Below, piece after piece: positions 24,487 to 34,833 of a DNA stretch of 64,000 nt (position 1 is its first letter; the number at the start of each line of letters is the position of its first letter). Origin of the DNA: Saccopteryx bilineata (taxonomy: Eukaryota > Chordata > Mammalia > Chiroptera > Emballonuridae). The translations under genes were made by a program, and so were the position numbers. Under the pieces are notes generated by a model. The model worked only from the letters and a program-made list of their open reading frames with translations. It did no database searches and was not told where the DNA came from. The stretch is from positions 90,304,740-90,368,739 of the forward strand of contig NC_089491.1 in assembly GCF_036850765.1 (NCBI RefSeq), read 5' to 3'.

Positions 24487-24881
24487 AAGGATCGATTGAA
24501 AAAGGAATTCTTAGCTCCCTCTAGAGATGTAGAGTACCAGTTGGTAGGTGTTATGATGTTAAGAGTTCACTAGAAGAATATTAAACGGGACACAGCAAGC
24601 AGAGCAACCAAAGTTTGCACCCACATTGACAAGGGCCTTGGCTTATTTGAGAGATGGGCTGTTGTGATAATGAGGAGAGAGCATGGTGGATGTATCTGGC
24701 TACAGACAAGAGGGGCTGGCTATTCTACAGAACTTTGGGTCTGGGTTCTCCTGTTTCATGCTGCGATCGATGGTGCCAGGATCATCAAAAATGAAGAAAA
24801 ACTCTTGCACTGTAGGGCCCATTGACATGTAATTCAAAACACTGTCAATATAAGAAACTGACAAACCTGTAAAACAATTGT
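24487..24881. other. Unassigned DNA between two LTRs
   Basis: No recognised feature. It could be part of an older element into which both LTRs went, but I see no diagnostic motif. Confidence 0.4.
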
Positions 24882-24886
24882 ATGAG

Positions 24887-25230
24887 TGTTAGGTTCGGGT
24901 CTAGGGTCCCTTACCAAAACAACTCAGGGTACACTTCACCTCAGGTGCTGTGGCTCCAGGCAGTTTCTGCAGCTCCCCACCTGAGTGAACCTGGGATATC
25001 TCAGCTCCCTCACCCAGTCTCCTGCTGGAGCCTATCCCCTCACCCGCCCCAACATTGTGTACCAAAACTAGCCTCCTAACCAGCCTTGCTCACTAACCCT
25101 ATAAAAAGTTTAAATCCCCAGCCACTTGGGCAAACGCCATTTTGGACTCAGCCCATCTGTTTGCAGATGCATAAAAAATTTCTTATAAAACTCAGTAGGC
25201 CTTGTGCATCTCTCCTTCTGTGATTTGACA
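24887..25230 (+). mobile_element. Complete solo LTR, family B, with 5-bp duplication
   Basis: 344 bp from TGTTAGGTTCGGG to GTGATTTGACA with ATGAG on both sides (24882-24886, 25231-25235). A TATA box CTATAAAA is at about 25099-25106, followed by GTTTAAATCCCCAGCC and a region with CATTTTGGACTCAGCCC, then ATAAAAAATTTCTTATAAAA as a weak polyadenylation region. Layout fits a gammaretrovirus-like LTR by general knowledge. No coding remains adjoin it. It differs from family A. Confidence 0.78.
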
Positions 25231-25235
25231 ATGAG

Positions 25236-25597
25236 TTTTTTTGAGCCAAACTGCTGACAATTGCCGGAGAGTGAAGTCTCAATGTATTGAGAAAATGCTT
25301 CAGAAAATGGCAAATTTTGTCACTTATTTATATATCAGAATCAAAGGGGAAGGTGTAAGGAGGTTACATGAAATTGGTGATAGACTAGGGAGGTGGGAGA
25401 AAGTGAAGCATGAAAATCTTTGGGATTGGATAAAAAGTAAAAATGTATATACTGAGACTTTTTTACATAGGCAGGAATAAGATAGTTAATAGTTAATTAA
25501 CATGATAATAACAACAATATAGGGGTGTGTTGGTTCCTGCTCTGGTGGGTTACCTGCCCTGAGGCGTCTGGAAAAAAAGATGACCCTTACATTTCAA
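25236..25597. other. Unassigned DNA between LTR and hAT element
   Basis: AT-rich with a 79-residue frame (25241-25480) lacking known motifs. Because the LTR at 24887-25230 seems complete, this is flanking rather than retroviral internal DNA. Confidence 0.4.
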
Positions 25598-25782
25598 TAA
25601 GGTGACTGTTTTTACAGTGAAAAAGGGGACAAAAATAAATTGAAGGAAACAATATCATAAATAAAAGAAACATTTTATTCATTGCAACAATAATATACTA
25701 TAACATGATAAATGTATAATAAAAACATTTGTAATATTTTATATTATAATTATGCTTACATGCCTATTAATTATAATAATAA

Positions 25783-26202
25783 TTATAAGAAAAAGTACTC
25801 ATTAGATAATATTATCCAAATAAGTACTTTTCCATTGAATGAATATTTTTTTGTCAATGTATCATCTTGTAACAATATATTGGAAATATCTGAACCAGAC
25901 ATATTGAATTTTAAGGCAAGTGCTGCAGCTAGAGTATCAACATTTAATCTTGATTTCTCACTTGTCCAAAAATCATTAGCAATTGAAAAAACTCTTTCAA
26001 CTGCTGCATTAGTTCCAGGGCAGCACAATGTAAATTGAACAAGAATAAATAAATTTTCACATGGAATATGTTCATTTTTGAAATGGCTGAATATTTCCAC
26101 CCATCTTTTATCAGTTTCAACGTGTTCTTTTTCCCATTGTATTAATTTTTCAGAATTTAAATGCACATTCAGTCTTTTAATTTCTTCAGAGACAGTTGTC
26201 AT
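25783..26202 (-). pseudogene. hAT transposase remnant: C-terminal dimerisation region
   Basis: 139 residues continuing in the same frame after the TAG. About residues 58-100 contain CCPGTNAAVERVFSIANDFW then TSEKSRLNVDTLAAALALKF, the hAT C-terminal dimerisation signature with the conserved ..NAAVERVFS.. string carrying the last acidic residue of the active site (E in VERVFS). The end of the frame (about the last 15 residues) is AT-rich and may already be read-through. Not a host gene: it lies inside the transposon termini. Confidence 0.8.
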
Positions 26203-26898
26203 CTATTTTGATGTCTGGCATTTCTTTAGATAAAACTCAAGACAGGATTCAATATCCGTCCAATATACTTGCGATAAAGTAAAAAAACACCATTGAAAAC
26301 TGTTATTTTTGGTGATGTTTGTTTTAGACCATTCTTTGATATATTGAAAACATGTCTGGTTAAAATTCTGCACTTCTTTGATAAACTTTTCTGTTATGTC
26401 CAGATTTGATTCCTCTAAGTCTGACAATTTTCTTTTTATAATTAAAGGAAGGAATTTTTCTTCAAAACAAGATTTATATTGAAGGATAAAGTCATTCAAA
26501 ATAAGAATAACCTCTGTAGCTGAAATGTGTTCACCTTCAATCTTTTGAATCGTTTTGTAAAAAATAGATGCTTGATTATGTACAAAATACATTAATATCT
26601 CAGATATTTTATTATTGAAAAACAATTCCAGGGTTTTAGGACCTTTATCTAAACTTAAAAAATATGAACGGAGAGGCTCAAATAATTGTAGAACATGCTC
26701 TATAGTAGTTGTTAGAGCAAGCCAGCTAAGTTTTGAATATCCTAAAAGTGTTTTGTATTCAACATTTGCTTCTTCACAAAATTGTTTTAAAGTAGCAACA
26801 TAAACAGCAAAATGACTAAAATGCAAATAAATTGTAGTTATTATTACCTCTACATCAATTGGCATGGCACATAACGCTGTGTTGATTGCATTTGACAA
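26203..26898 (-). pseudogene. hAT transposase remnant: catalytic/insertion region
   Basis: 231 residues. The segment EYKTLLGYSKLSWLALTTTI is the conserved block of hAT transposases in which a Trp follows YS..R/S just after the early catalytic part. The helical insertion follows with LQLFEPLRSYFLSLDKGP and later SEILMYFVHNQASIFYKTIQ. The frame stops at a single TAG (26203-26205) and continues in the same phase with the C-terminal part below, so one in-frame stop separates them. Confidence 0.72.
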
Positions 26899-27434
26899 AA
26901 TATATGCATTACAACCTATTCCTGTATTTTCTTTTGGAGTAACTCTTGTGATTTTACATACACATTATTCACCCCTTTGCATCTTCACCCACTAAAATTT
27001 GTATTTGTATTATCAGCCATTAGTGCAACAACTTTGGATTTCAAATTGTTTTCATTTATTACTACTCAGTATAGATGGTTTGACAAAATTTCAGAAGTTT
27101 CATCCTCAATGGATTCTAAATTTAAATTTTTTACTTGAATGCCCTTGATAACATTGAAATCTTACTATTATTAGATACAATTTAATTTCATTATGATTTA
27201 ATGCATCAAATAAAATCGTTACAAATGCTGCAGTTTCCAAGTTCTCTGTAAGTATTTTGCCACAGTAATTTTAAAATACTGATTTCAAAATAGCCTCTCA
27301 TTTTGTCCTGGCACATGAAAATTTTGCACTGTGAAACTTTTTCAATAATTTAGTTGCACAATCCATACTATGAAAATATTGATTGTAAATTATGATATGA
27401 AATGCAAATATCCCCTCCACTGCAGCCAACTGTT
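26899..27434 (-). pseudogene. hAT transposase remnant: degraded middle part
   Basis: Lies between the zinc-finger frame and the catalytic-domain frame, which are in different phases. No long open frame remains, so at least one frameshift plus stops occurred here. The first part of the RNase H-like catalytic region should fall in this segment. Confidence 0.5.
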
Positions 27435-27689
27435 TTACATCCTCAGAATAATTTGAAGTTTAAAAAAACCTGTTACTTTACAACTGGAAGCTGATGCATC
27501 TAATGATTGCTTATGTTTGTTGATGGTCAAGTGTTTTGTTATTGCTGCTCTGCTCCCAACCGCAATACAAAATTCTCCGCAGCAAATATGGCAGAAAATA
27601 ATAGTATCTTTTTTTGATATGAGGAACGAAAATTCCTTTTCCAATTTATTGTTGAAATGGTATTTTCTCTTTTTTGATTTTTCCATCAC
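27435..27689 (-). pseudogene. hAT transposase remnant: BED-type zinc finger part
   Basis: 85 codons starting at an ATG. A zinc-finger pattern occupies about residues 33-58: FCHICCGEFCIAVGSRAAIT then KHLTINKHKQ, with two Cys spaced C-x2-C and two His spaced H-x5-H, the DNA-binding BED-like domain at the start of many hAT transposases. The preceding FNNKLEKEFSFLISKK and following SSCKVTGFF also fit this hAT group. The frame ends in a stop at 27435 and the downstream body is in another frame, so this is a broken N-terminus. Confidence 0.72.
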
Positions 27690-28384
27690 TTAAATTAAAT
27701 TTAAAATAAAATATAGAGCTACATAAACAATGCAAGCATATTAGGAACTGAATACCTTACATCATGGTAGGCGAATTTTCCAGAAGCTAAATTAACAAAA
27801 CTAAATATCAAACAAAACCACTAATTTGAGTGATATTTGGGTGGGTGTATTTATCATTTTCTAATTTAAAAGCATCTGTTTTATGCAACTATTTAATCAA
27901 AATGTGTTATTAATAGATTTGGTTTGAGGTTAGATTTCTACTTTAAAACTCAAATTTTGGGAAAATACTTGTAAATAAAATTATATGTATTTGGAAATTA
28001 TTAAATAGATAATGAATTAATAAAATATGAATTGTGCTTACCTATCATTGAATATTCACTGAGAAAGAAAAAATCGTGAGTTTACAATGTCATATGTGCC
28101 GTGTCCTGTCCCAGTAAGAAGTACACAAAGCCATTTGCTTGCTTAGTATATCGCGCAGTCTCTCAAGGTCTCCTATGCGGAGCCCATGTGTCTCATAATC
28201 GCGTCTCACCACACTGTACTGATCCTTGACAAATTGTCATGTCAAATACAAATAAATACGTCACATTACATCAATGGATCAACTCTGCATCTATTGAATA
28301 CAGACATTTACAGATTAGTCTTCCAATATCTAAAAGGAGAACATGTAAGAGGATGCTTTTTGAGGGAGGATGGAACTTAGAAAA

Positions 28385-28425
28385 GAAGGACTGTCCTCCC
28401 TAAAGGAGGACAATTGATCTCCTTA
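28385..28425. repeat. hAT terminal/subterminal hairpin
   Basis: GGACTGTCCTCCC and AAAGGAGGACAATTG form a near-palindromic GTCCTCC/GGAGGAC arrangement just inside the right terminus. This kind of subterminal repeat is typical where hAT transposases bind. Confidence 0.55.
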
Positions 28426-29078
28426 ATTTTAAAGGCATGTTATCGGGTACATTATTATGGATGTAAAAGACAGCAGATAGGCACCATTAAGGTAAGCACT
28501 GACCTTTGTTTAGAGAAAAATACCTCTCTAAGACATGACTATGCACCATGAACTGCATTGAGTTAGAAAGTTTTATTTCAGACCATCATGCAGGGCTCAC
28601 CTGAGCTTATCAGGTTTAGTCTGTGGCCCCATCTTTTTTGTCACCTCTGTAATACAAAAGCCTCAGCCCCATCATAGTTCCTAAGACTAAGATATCATTG
28701 GGTCAAAGTATCTGCTAATAGTTTTTAAATGGCCATTTGAGTCATTACAACACAGTATCAGTAAAAAAGGGGCTTTTATTAAAAAATATATATTTATGCA
28801 ATTTGTTTGACATTTCTTTTGTTTTGTTTTGTATTGCTTTTTTGTTTTATTACAGCATAATGTTCATTCCATGCAGGAGCCCTAAATATTGTGTGGATAA
28901 AAATAGAAGAAACCTAGGCTTCATCCTCACTCTTATTGTCCACATGTGATCAATGAGTAAGTCATGCTCATTTCTCTCCTCAGTCTGTGCAGATACTGCC
29001 CATTCTCTCTGTCTTAACTGCTGCTACCCTGGCCCAAGCCAGCCCCTCATCTCACCTGGACCATGATAATACCTTCCT
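28426..29078. other. Unique DNA, no gene seen
   Basis: AT-rich part with short T/GTTTT runs at about 28800-28850. No nameable feature. Confidence 0.45.
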
Positions 29079-29468
29079 GTTGAGGCAGGTTAGGAAGAAA
29101 CTAGGAAAATTCCCTGACAAGTCGAACTAGGAAAGGGAGACAAATTGCTGAACAAAGAGCCAGAACAGGAAGGAAGCAATTAACTGTCAGCTGATAAATC
29201 ACAAGACTCTATGCCCTCTAACCAAAGATACCTAAGAGCAGGTGATTTAAATCACCTTAGGTAGATGGATAACAAAGAAAAAAAAAACACCAACAATTAG
29301 AGCCAGACTAATCCAAGATCAAGGTAAAACTAATGAAAAAAAAAAAATCAACCCAGACCCCATTATATACTCATTTTTAAACATTAGCATACTAAATGAC
29401 ACACCTGGAAATCTAATGAATGTTCTGTTGAGATCCTTCCCTGAGACTGTCCCTAAAATCCCTGCCTG

Positions 29469-29475
29469 TATAAAG
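29469..29475 (+). promoter_or_regulatory. TATA box of LTR family C
   Basis: TATAAAG placed about 230 bases before the AATAAA signal, at the position expected for the LTR promoter. Whether it is used is unknown. Confidence 0.5.
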
Positions 29476-29697
29476 CAGATAAAACCCTCAGGACAAACCC
29501 CCCCCCCCAACACGCAGCTCTTCTTTGAGCACGCCCAGCCCTTTTCTTTAGGCATATATGTACTTTGCTTCTCTCCTAGCTCTAATGGTCCCCAGGAGAC
29601 TTGTACTAGGGGAGCCAGGGACAGTGGCAGCTTACTCCAGGCTCAGCCCAGATCCTGTCTCCAGCAGCCCTTCCTTTGCCTCACTGTCCCAAGCTTT

Positions 29698-29703
29698 AAT
29701 AAA
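29698..29703 (+). terminator. Polyadenylation signal of LTR family C
   Basis: AATAAA with a downstream T/G-rich stretch (GTTACTCTCATTTTTACCTG). Expected end of the R region. Confidence 0.5.
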
Positions 29704-29799
29704 GTTACTCTCATTTTTACCTGGACTCCCATCTTGAAATTTTTCCTGCATGAGTCAAAAACCTGGAGGACACTTGACAGGCAAAAGGTCCCTGATGGT

Positions 29800-31395
29800 G
29801 CCTTGCTGGGGCAGGGCCAGCTTCCAGCACAGAAGTCATTTGATAACACTGTCATCTCACATTTACTTTGGCTCCACTTTGCATATAAAAGCCAGAATGA
29901 TATTTAAAGTACAAATATGATTATATTAACCTCTTATTTAATACTCTTAAAATGCTAACTAAGCTCTTCAGATACTGACTCATGTTGATAAAATGGCCTT
30001 TGGGTCCAGAAATAATCCAGTTCCGGCAAACCTTTTCCAACTTTATCTTCCACACTCTCCTCAAAGTCACTGTACGGAGGTATAGCCGCTCTTCTATTCT
30101 TGTTTAACTGAGGTCCTTCCCTCATGCTTTTCCTTCTATCTGAAACATTCTTTTTTTTTTTTTTTTTCTAAACCAACTACAGCATGTTCTTCAAGTATGA
30201 CCTTAACTATTACTTCTACAAAGAATATGTTCTTACCTACCCCAAAAATCTATGCTCATAGTACCATGTATTTCTCCTTTTTGCATTTAACACAAACTCA
30301 AACTATTATTTGTGGAATAACTTGTCTCAAGAGTTTTTTCCACTTGTTCGTAAGCTTCTAGGGGCAAGGACTATCTTACTCACTAGTGCATGCTTCACAC
30401 CTAATATTGTAACTAAAATGCAAATGAGGAAATGAATAAAATCAGTAAGGAATACTTTATGAGAACCTTTCCCATGGTAATACCAGCTGGACCACCCATT
30501 CTATAGAAACAAGAGACTCTTACTATGGGCTCTTAGTGTGTGTTAGACATTTGTTATAATAAGAAATAAATCCTCTTTGCTTTCAAATAGCTACTTCCTA
30601 GTTTAGCGGGAATGGGGAAGGTAGGCAGAGAGAACAGTAAATATATCAACCAGAATATAACATAGTAAATGCTAATAAAGATTTGAACAATGTTAATTGG
30701 ATTGTAGAGAAAACAACACATGCCCAATGAAGAATTCGAAGCTCATTCTTTTGTAAGGATATAAAATGAGTCTAAAAAAATTAACACCATATTCAGTATT
30801 CAGAAAAAGACAAGTCTCATCCGCCAATACTGCTGTCCCCAACTTATATGCAGCCATTAATGGCTTCTCATCAATACAGGACCTAAGCAAAGGGACCCAT
30901 GTGGAAACCGAAGCTGCAGTTGCCTTCTTCATCTAGGGATTGTCAACCTCTCATCCTCCAGTGTCATCTGTCTTGTCTTCAGTGAGTTGGTTCAACTTCC
31001 ATTTCATAAACTCCTTCAATATCTAACATCTAGGATTGAGTGCTCTACTGATATTGAGCTATGGTTATGATTTTGTTTACTCTAAGTTCTACTTTTGGGT
31101 TTGCTGTCTCTTCCCAGACCTTATAATTATATTTCAACAATATATTTTAGAGAGCTATTGCATCAGTCAATGTATTACTCAGTGAAGACAGGTAGTTGGG
31201 GGTGGAGGTAAGAGGAAACTGTGGGAGCAACTGTCCCCCTTGAACACCTTATACAATTATATAATTTTAAAAAGGTTTTGGAAGGTTAAAATTGCATGTG
31301 ACATTTTAAAAAGAAGATAAAAATAAGTTACCAAGGGCATTGAAAACTAAGGCAATGAGACAAGGACAGAGAGTAGTAGAACAATTATGGTGTTT
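29800..31395. other. Mostly unique DNA
   Basis: A T-run of about 18 bases lies near 30151-30168. No gene or nameable repeat otherwise. Confidence 0.45.
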
Positions 31396-31399
31396 TGTT

Positions 31400-31612
31400 G
31401 GTTTTTTTTTGTTGTTGTTACCTGGAGAAGCGGAGTGGGGGAGGGAAGTAAGAGGGACCAATATACAGTGACAGAAAATGATTTAATTTGGGGTGATGGG
31501 CACACAACACAACCATTCAAATGCTATAGAAATGTTCACCTGAAATGTATGTACTCATATTGATCAATGTTACCCTATTGAATTTAATTTCAAAATTAAA
31601 AAAAGAGAATCT
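31400..31612 (+). mobile_element. LINE-1 3' UTR end fragment
   Basis: Contains GGGTGATGGGCACACAACAC, ATGCTATAGAAATGTTCACC, TGAAATGTATGTACTCATAT and TTGATCAATGTTACCCTATT ending in an A-rich tail. The same ending (TTGATGTCACCCCATTAA) closes the young L1 copies here, so this is a short 3' end of an older relative, plus strand. Confidence 0.6.
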
Positions 31613-33478
31613 AATTTTAATACAATTACTGCCCTCTGCATTCCAACACAGGTGCTATCCACCCTCCCACATCTTAACTAATTCTATTGTTAAGAAAAGG
31701 TATTGATCCTAGTTGCAAATCTTGAGTATAGAGCCATACTTTCAGGTTTTTGAGTAACCGGTCTTGAATATGCTAAAGGCTATGTATTTCTACTAACAGA
31801 GAAACCAAATATTAATCTACACAGTTAAAGTAAATAGCACTTTAAAATAAAGTAAAAACATCATTTTAACTAGGTCACTTCAAGGCTACTGCTAAGGGAA
31901 GAAAAAGGCTTCTAATTGCTCGCTATTGTAAATGCTGCACAGCGTAATACCTCACAGTGTGAAGAGTAAATTAGAACAACTTTTCATTGACAGAGATTAA
32001 ACTTTTTCATCATGCCTAAATTCCTGGGGATTTCCCCCACTGCTTCTATGTGTTTTAAGCTTTTCAATTAAATCTCCTGGGTAGCAGTTGCAAGAATGCC
32101 CACTGACAAAGGAATGTTTGTCTCTGGGAGAGTTAAACTATTTTCATTGCAGTTTGTCTTGGTTACTCTTGTCTGCTGTACCTCTCAGTGATGGTGCCTG
32201 TCAGCACACACTGCTGAAAGCCCAGTGCAGGTGCCATTACCCTGCCATCAAAACTGAACTAATAGTACATTTAGTTTTGGAGGAAAAATAGTTGGTGAAA
32301 AGTCAGGATGTCAAGAATAGTCAACCTTGATAACTCACTTGTTTTCTCTGAAATAATTTATTTTGACATTTAGAAGTACGCACTAGGAATATAAGGTCCT
32401 GACGAACATACCTCTGTTGACTGGTGTGACAAATAGAAGACTCTGCCTTCTAATTTTTCATCTGCTTTGCCTCCACCTCACCTTGGTCCCTCCCACTGTG
32501 TGTTTTGAATGCTTTCGTGGGCTGCCACGGAGACCACGCTGGAATCACAGCTGTTCTGGTCTGTCCCAGGGCTGAAGCGGTCAATTAAAATCAGCTTAGA
32601 AGCAGCCCTGGAAAAGGTTGTGTTTCTTTCTATAAAATATTTCTGATGGGAGTAAGGGAAAAGATAGCTTTTAATTTTAAACAGGATATGTACTTGAATG
32701 ATAGATCAAAACAGCCAAGTGGGAACCTGGCGGCGGGATGGCTGGGGTGGAAATAACAATACTATTTTAAATTCAAGTATTAATTCTGATGGAAAAACAC
32801 AAACTAGAAAAGAGGATCCCTCGCTGCCAGAATGCAGCAAAAGATGAATTTATTTAAGAGATCTTTATTTGCTGATACTCAAATTGGCCTCAAGCAAGAT
32901 ATTACAGATAAGGAAAAGAGGGCAAAACAGATCAGTCATTTAATTCTAAATATACTATATGTGTTTAATTAGTTTCACAACAAGGATTATGTGAGAAACT
33001 GCAAATGGCAAGGCAAAGAGTTTTTTTTTTTTTTTTTTTTTAAACTCAGCAGCTTATAAATAAGCTCAATGCAGACTTGACAGACAGTTAAAACCCACAG
33101 CCTCAGTGATAAATTGGGCATCTCTAACTATAAAAAGGCATACAACTTTGATCCCTTCTGATCATTCATATGCATGGAAACAAAGGTTCATGAGCACATT
33201 TTCCAAGCTTTTACACACAATAGCTTGTAGCTACTATGATGACTTCAAAAAATGGGACACAGAAAAAATTAAGTGGCATCCTGCCATGGAAGCCTGGAAG
33301 TTTGTTATTTACTAAAGAACTGAGATTTGGTAACTGGAGAACTGGAGAAGCAGCATGTTTCAGAATGATTATTCCAAGCTTTCCTTGAGAAGTCAAGCTG
33401 GAATGTTAACTCCAAAGGATCCACATAGAATTCTAGATACTTCTTGGTTTGACTTACTACATATTCTGTTGAGTTTAA
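31613..33478. other. Unique stretch free of recognised repeats
   Basis: Apart from a T-run at about 33020-33041 I see no transposable element. Text such as TAATTGCTCGCTATTGTAAATG (31913-31934 region) and the GC-richer 32460-32630 block have the look of ordinary conserved non-coding DNA but this is only an impression. No splice-bounded coding frame. Confidence 0.4.
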
Positions 33479-33500
33479 TTGTGTGTGTGTGTGTGTGTGT
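33479..33500. repeat. TG dinucleotide run
   Basis: About eleven TG units at the tail of the SINE. Confidence 0.9.
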
Positions 33501-33818
33501 ATGTGTGACAGAGACAGAGATAGAGAGAGGGATAGATAGGGACAGACAGACAGGAAGGGAGAGAGATGAGAAGCATCAATTCTTTGCTGTGGCACCTTAG
33601 ATGTTCATTGATCGTTTTCTCATATGTGCCTTGACCAGGGGACTACAGCAGACCGAGTGATGCCTTGTTCAAGCCAGCAACCAGCTTGGGCTCAATCTGG
33701 TGAGCCTTGCTCAAACCAGATAAGCCTGCACTTAAAGCTGGCGACCTTGGAGTTTCAAACCTGGGTCCTCTGCATCCCAGTCTGATGCTCTATCCACTGC
33801 GCCACTGCCTGGTCAGGC
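33479..33818 (-). mobile_element. SINE of the CCTGACCAGGC family, reverse
   Basis: Ends TGCGCCACTGCCTGGTCAGGC, the reversed head of the second SINE family; ACCTGGGTCC and TCTGATGCTCTATCCACTGC mark the B- and A-box regions. The middle holds the GCTTGAGC-type short repeats reversed. The tail side is a TG run (33479-33500) followed by a purine tract. TTGAGTT occurs at both edges and may be the target duplication. Confidence 0.82.
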
Positions 33819-34079
33819 CTTTTGAGTTCAGTTTTAAAATATGCTTATACCTAGGCCATTAGCATTCTTTCAAATTTATAGTAGCCATGAATTTAGGAAG
33901 ATTTCTTGGTACAGATTTCTGTTAACTTAAAGGTGCTTGAAAGTATTTGGCGTATAAAGGTATAATCAAGGTTCCTTGAATTTTTATGGACAGTTGAAAA
34001 GCACAATTAAGTTAAGAAAAGTTAAAAAGAAATACATCTGCATTTTTGTTTACATGGACTGAGGCAGATTACAAAAATG

Positions 34080-34425
34080 GTCATGATTCTTTGCAGCTCT
34101 TCTCATCAAGAGGTGGAGGCGATAGCTCCATCTCTTGAATTGGGTTGCCCTGTGGCCTATTTGGGTCAATGAAATGTGGTGGAAATGAGACTGTGTAAAT
34201 TCTTAACCTGGGCCACAAGAGACTGCATCTATATAGTCTCTTAAAACTCTGAGCCACCATGTATCCAAGACCAGATTAGCTTGCTGCATGTTGAGAAAGG
34301 TGTGGTCTAGTGGCTCTCATGCCCCATAGCCAACAGCCAGATATCTGAAAAAGCAAAGATGCTGAACTGAACAGCAGTTGGGTCTGCATTTCTCGGCACC
34401 ACCTTCTAGCACAGACATTAAAATT
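34080..34425 (+). mobile_element. Old LTR-like remnant (tentative)
   Basis: Strings TTTGCAGCTCTTCTCATCAA, GAGGTGGAGGCGATAGCTCC, CCTGTGGCCTATTTGGGTCA, ATGAAATGTGGTGGAAATGA and CTGAGCCACCATGTATCCAA follow the layout of a common old mammalian repeat, probably ERVL-related. I cannot name it firmly. Confidence 0.45.
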
Positions 34426-34833
34426 AACTCCTTCATAAATAATTTAAATGCTCCCTCTTATAATCTCACTTTTGGTTTGAGGCACAGACCCCATCCAAAT
34501 CCCTTCCCCAGACCTTTTTGCAGTGTAGATCTTACTTAGGCCACTACCTCTAATAAACATTTTATTTATGTTAGTTTTTTTTTTTTCAGTTATAATGTCA
34601 GTGTCATAAGTTGGAACACTTTAGCTTTACCTTTCTCATGATAAAAATAATGTTAATCATTCTGTAGTTCTGTCTGTTTGCTTTCTACTTCTTTCCACAT
34701 GGATGGGTATATTTCTTTCAGAATTTACCATACTTTGGCTCTGATTCCTTCTTGCTGACATTGATGTTCTTTTTGCTTTGGCAATGCCAATCTAATCAAT
34801 ACTCCTCATAAAATAAATGAGTAAAATTGGACA

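Larger units (their letters stand above)
25598..28425 (-). mobile_element. Nearly full-length hAT DNA transposon, inactivated
   Basis: Ends look like hAT termini of the TAGGGTGACCA type: left TAAGGTGACTG followed by AAAAAGGGGACA; right (read from outside in) TAAGGAGATCAATTGTCC followed by TTTAGGGAGGACAGTCCTCC. Flanking octamers are similar but not identical (ATTTCAAT / ATTTTAAA), so the duplication is old. Inside, on the minus strand, are a BED-type zinc finger near the right end and the hAT dimerisation region near the left end, about 2.8 kb in total, a normal size for an autonomous hAT. The open frame is broken (see separate entries). Boundaries are by eye and could be off by several bases. 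Confidence 0.75.
29079..29797 (+). mobile_element. Solo LTR, family C (gammaretrovirus-like), plus orientation
   Basis: Begins TGTTGAGGCAGGTTAGGAAG. Landmarks in order: an A-rich U3, ACATTAGCATACTAAATGAC, a TATA box TATAAAG (29469-29475) in TGTATAAAGCAGATAAAACC, a poly-C run, CAGCTCTTCTTTGAGCACGC, and AATAAAG (29698-29704) followed by TTACTCTCATTTTTACCTGG. That order of U3, R and U5 signals matches a class I ERV LTR. The 3' edge (TTGACA at about 29797) is a guess and no duplication is confirmed. No viral gene adjoins it. The 163-residue frame at 29416-29907 is LTR translation. Confidence 0.68.

Noticed and set aside
24207..24488. Overlapping 64-111 residue frames on both strands
   Set aside because: All lie in the LTR at 24015-24483; overlapping frames on both strands reflect its GC-rich composition.
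25241..25480. 79-residue frame next to the LTR as retroviral internal sequence
   Set aside because: The LTR at 24887-25230 has matching duplications on both sides, so the frame lies in flanking DNA; no retroviral motif.
29416..29907. 163-residue open frame
   Set aside because: Sits in LTR family C. No similarity to a retroviral or host protein seen.
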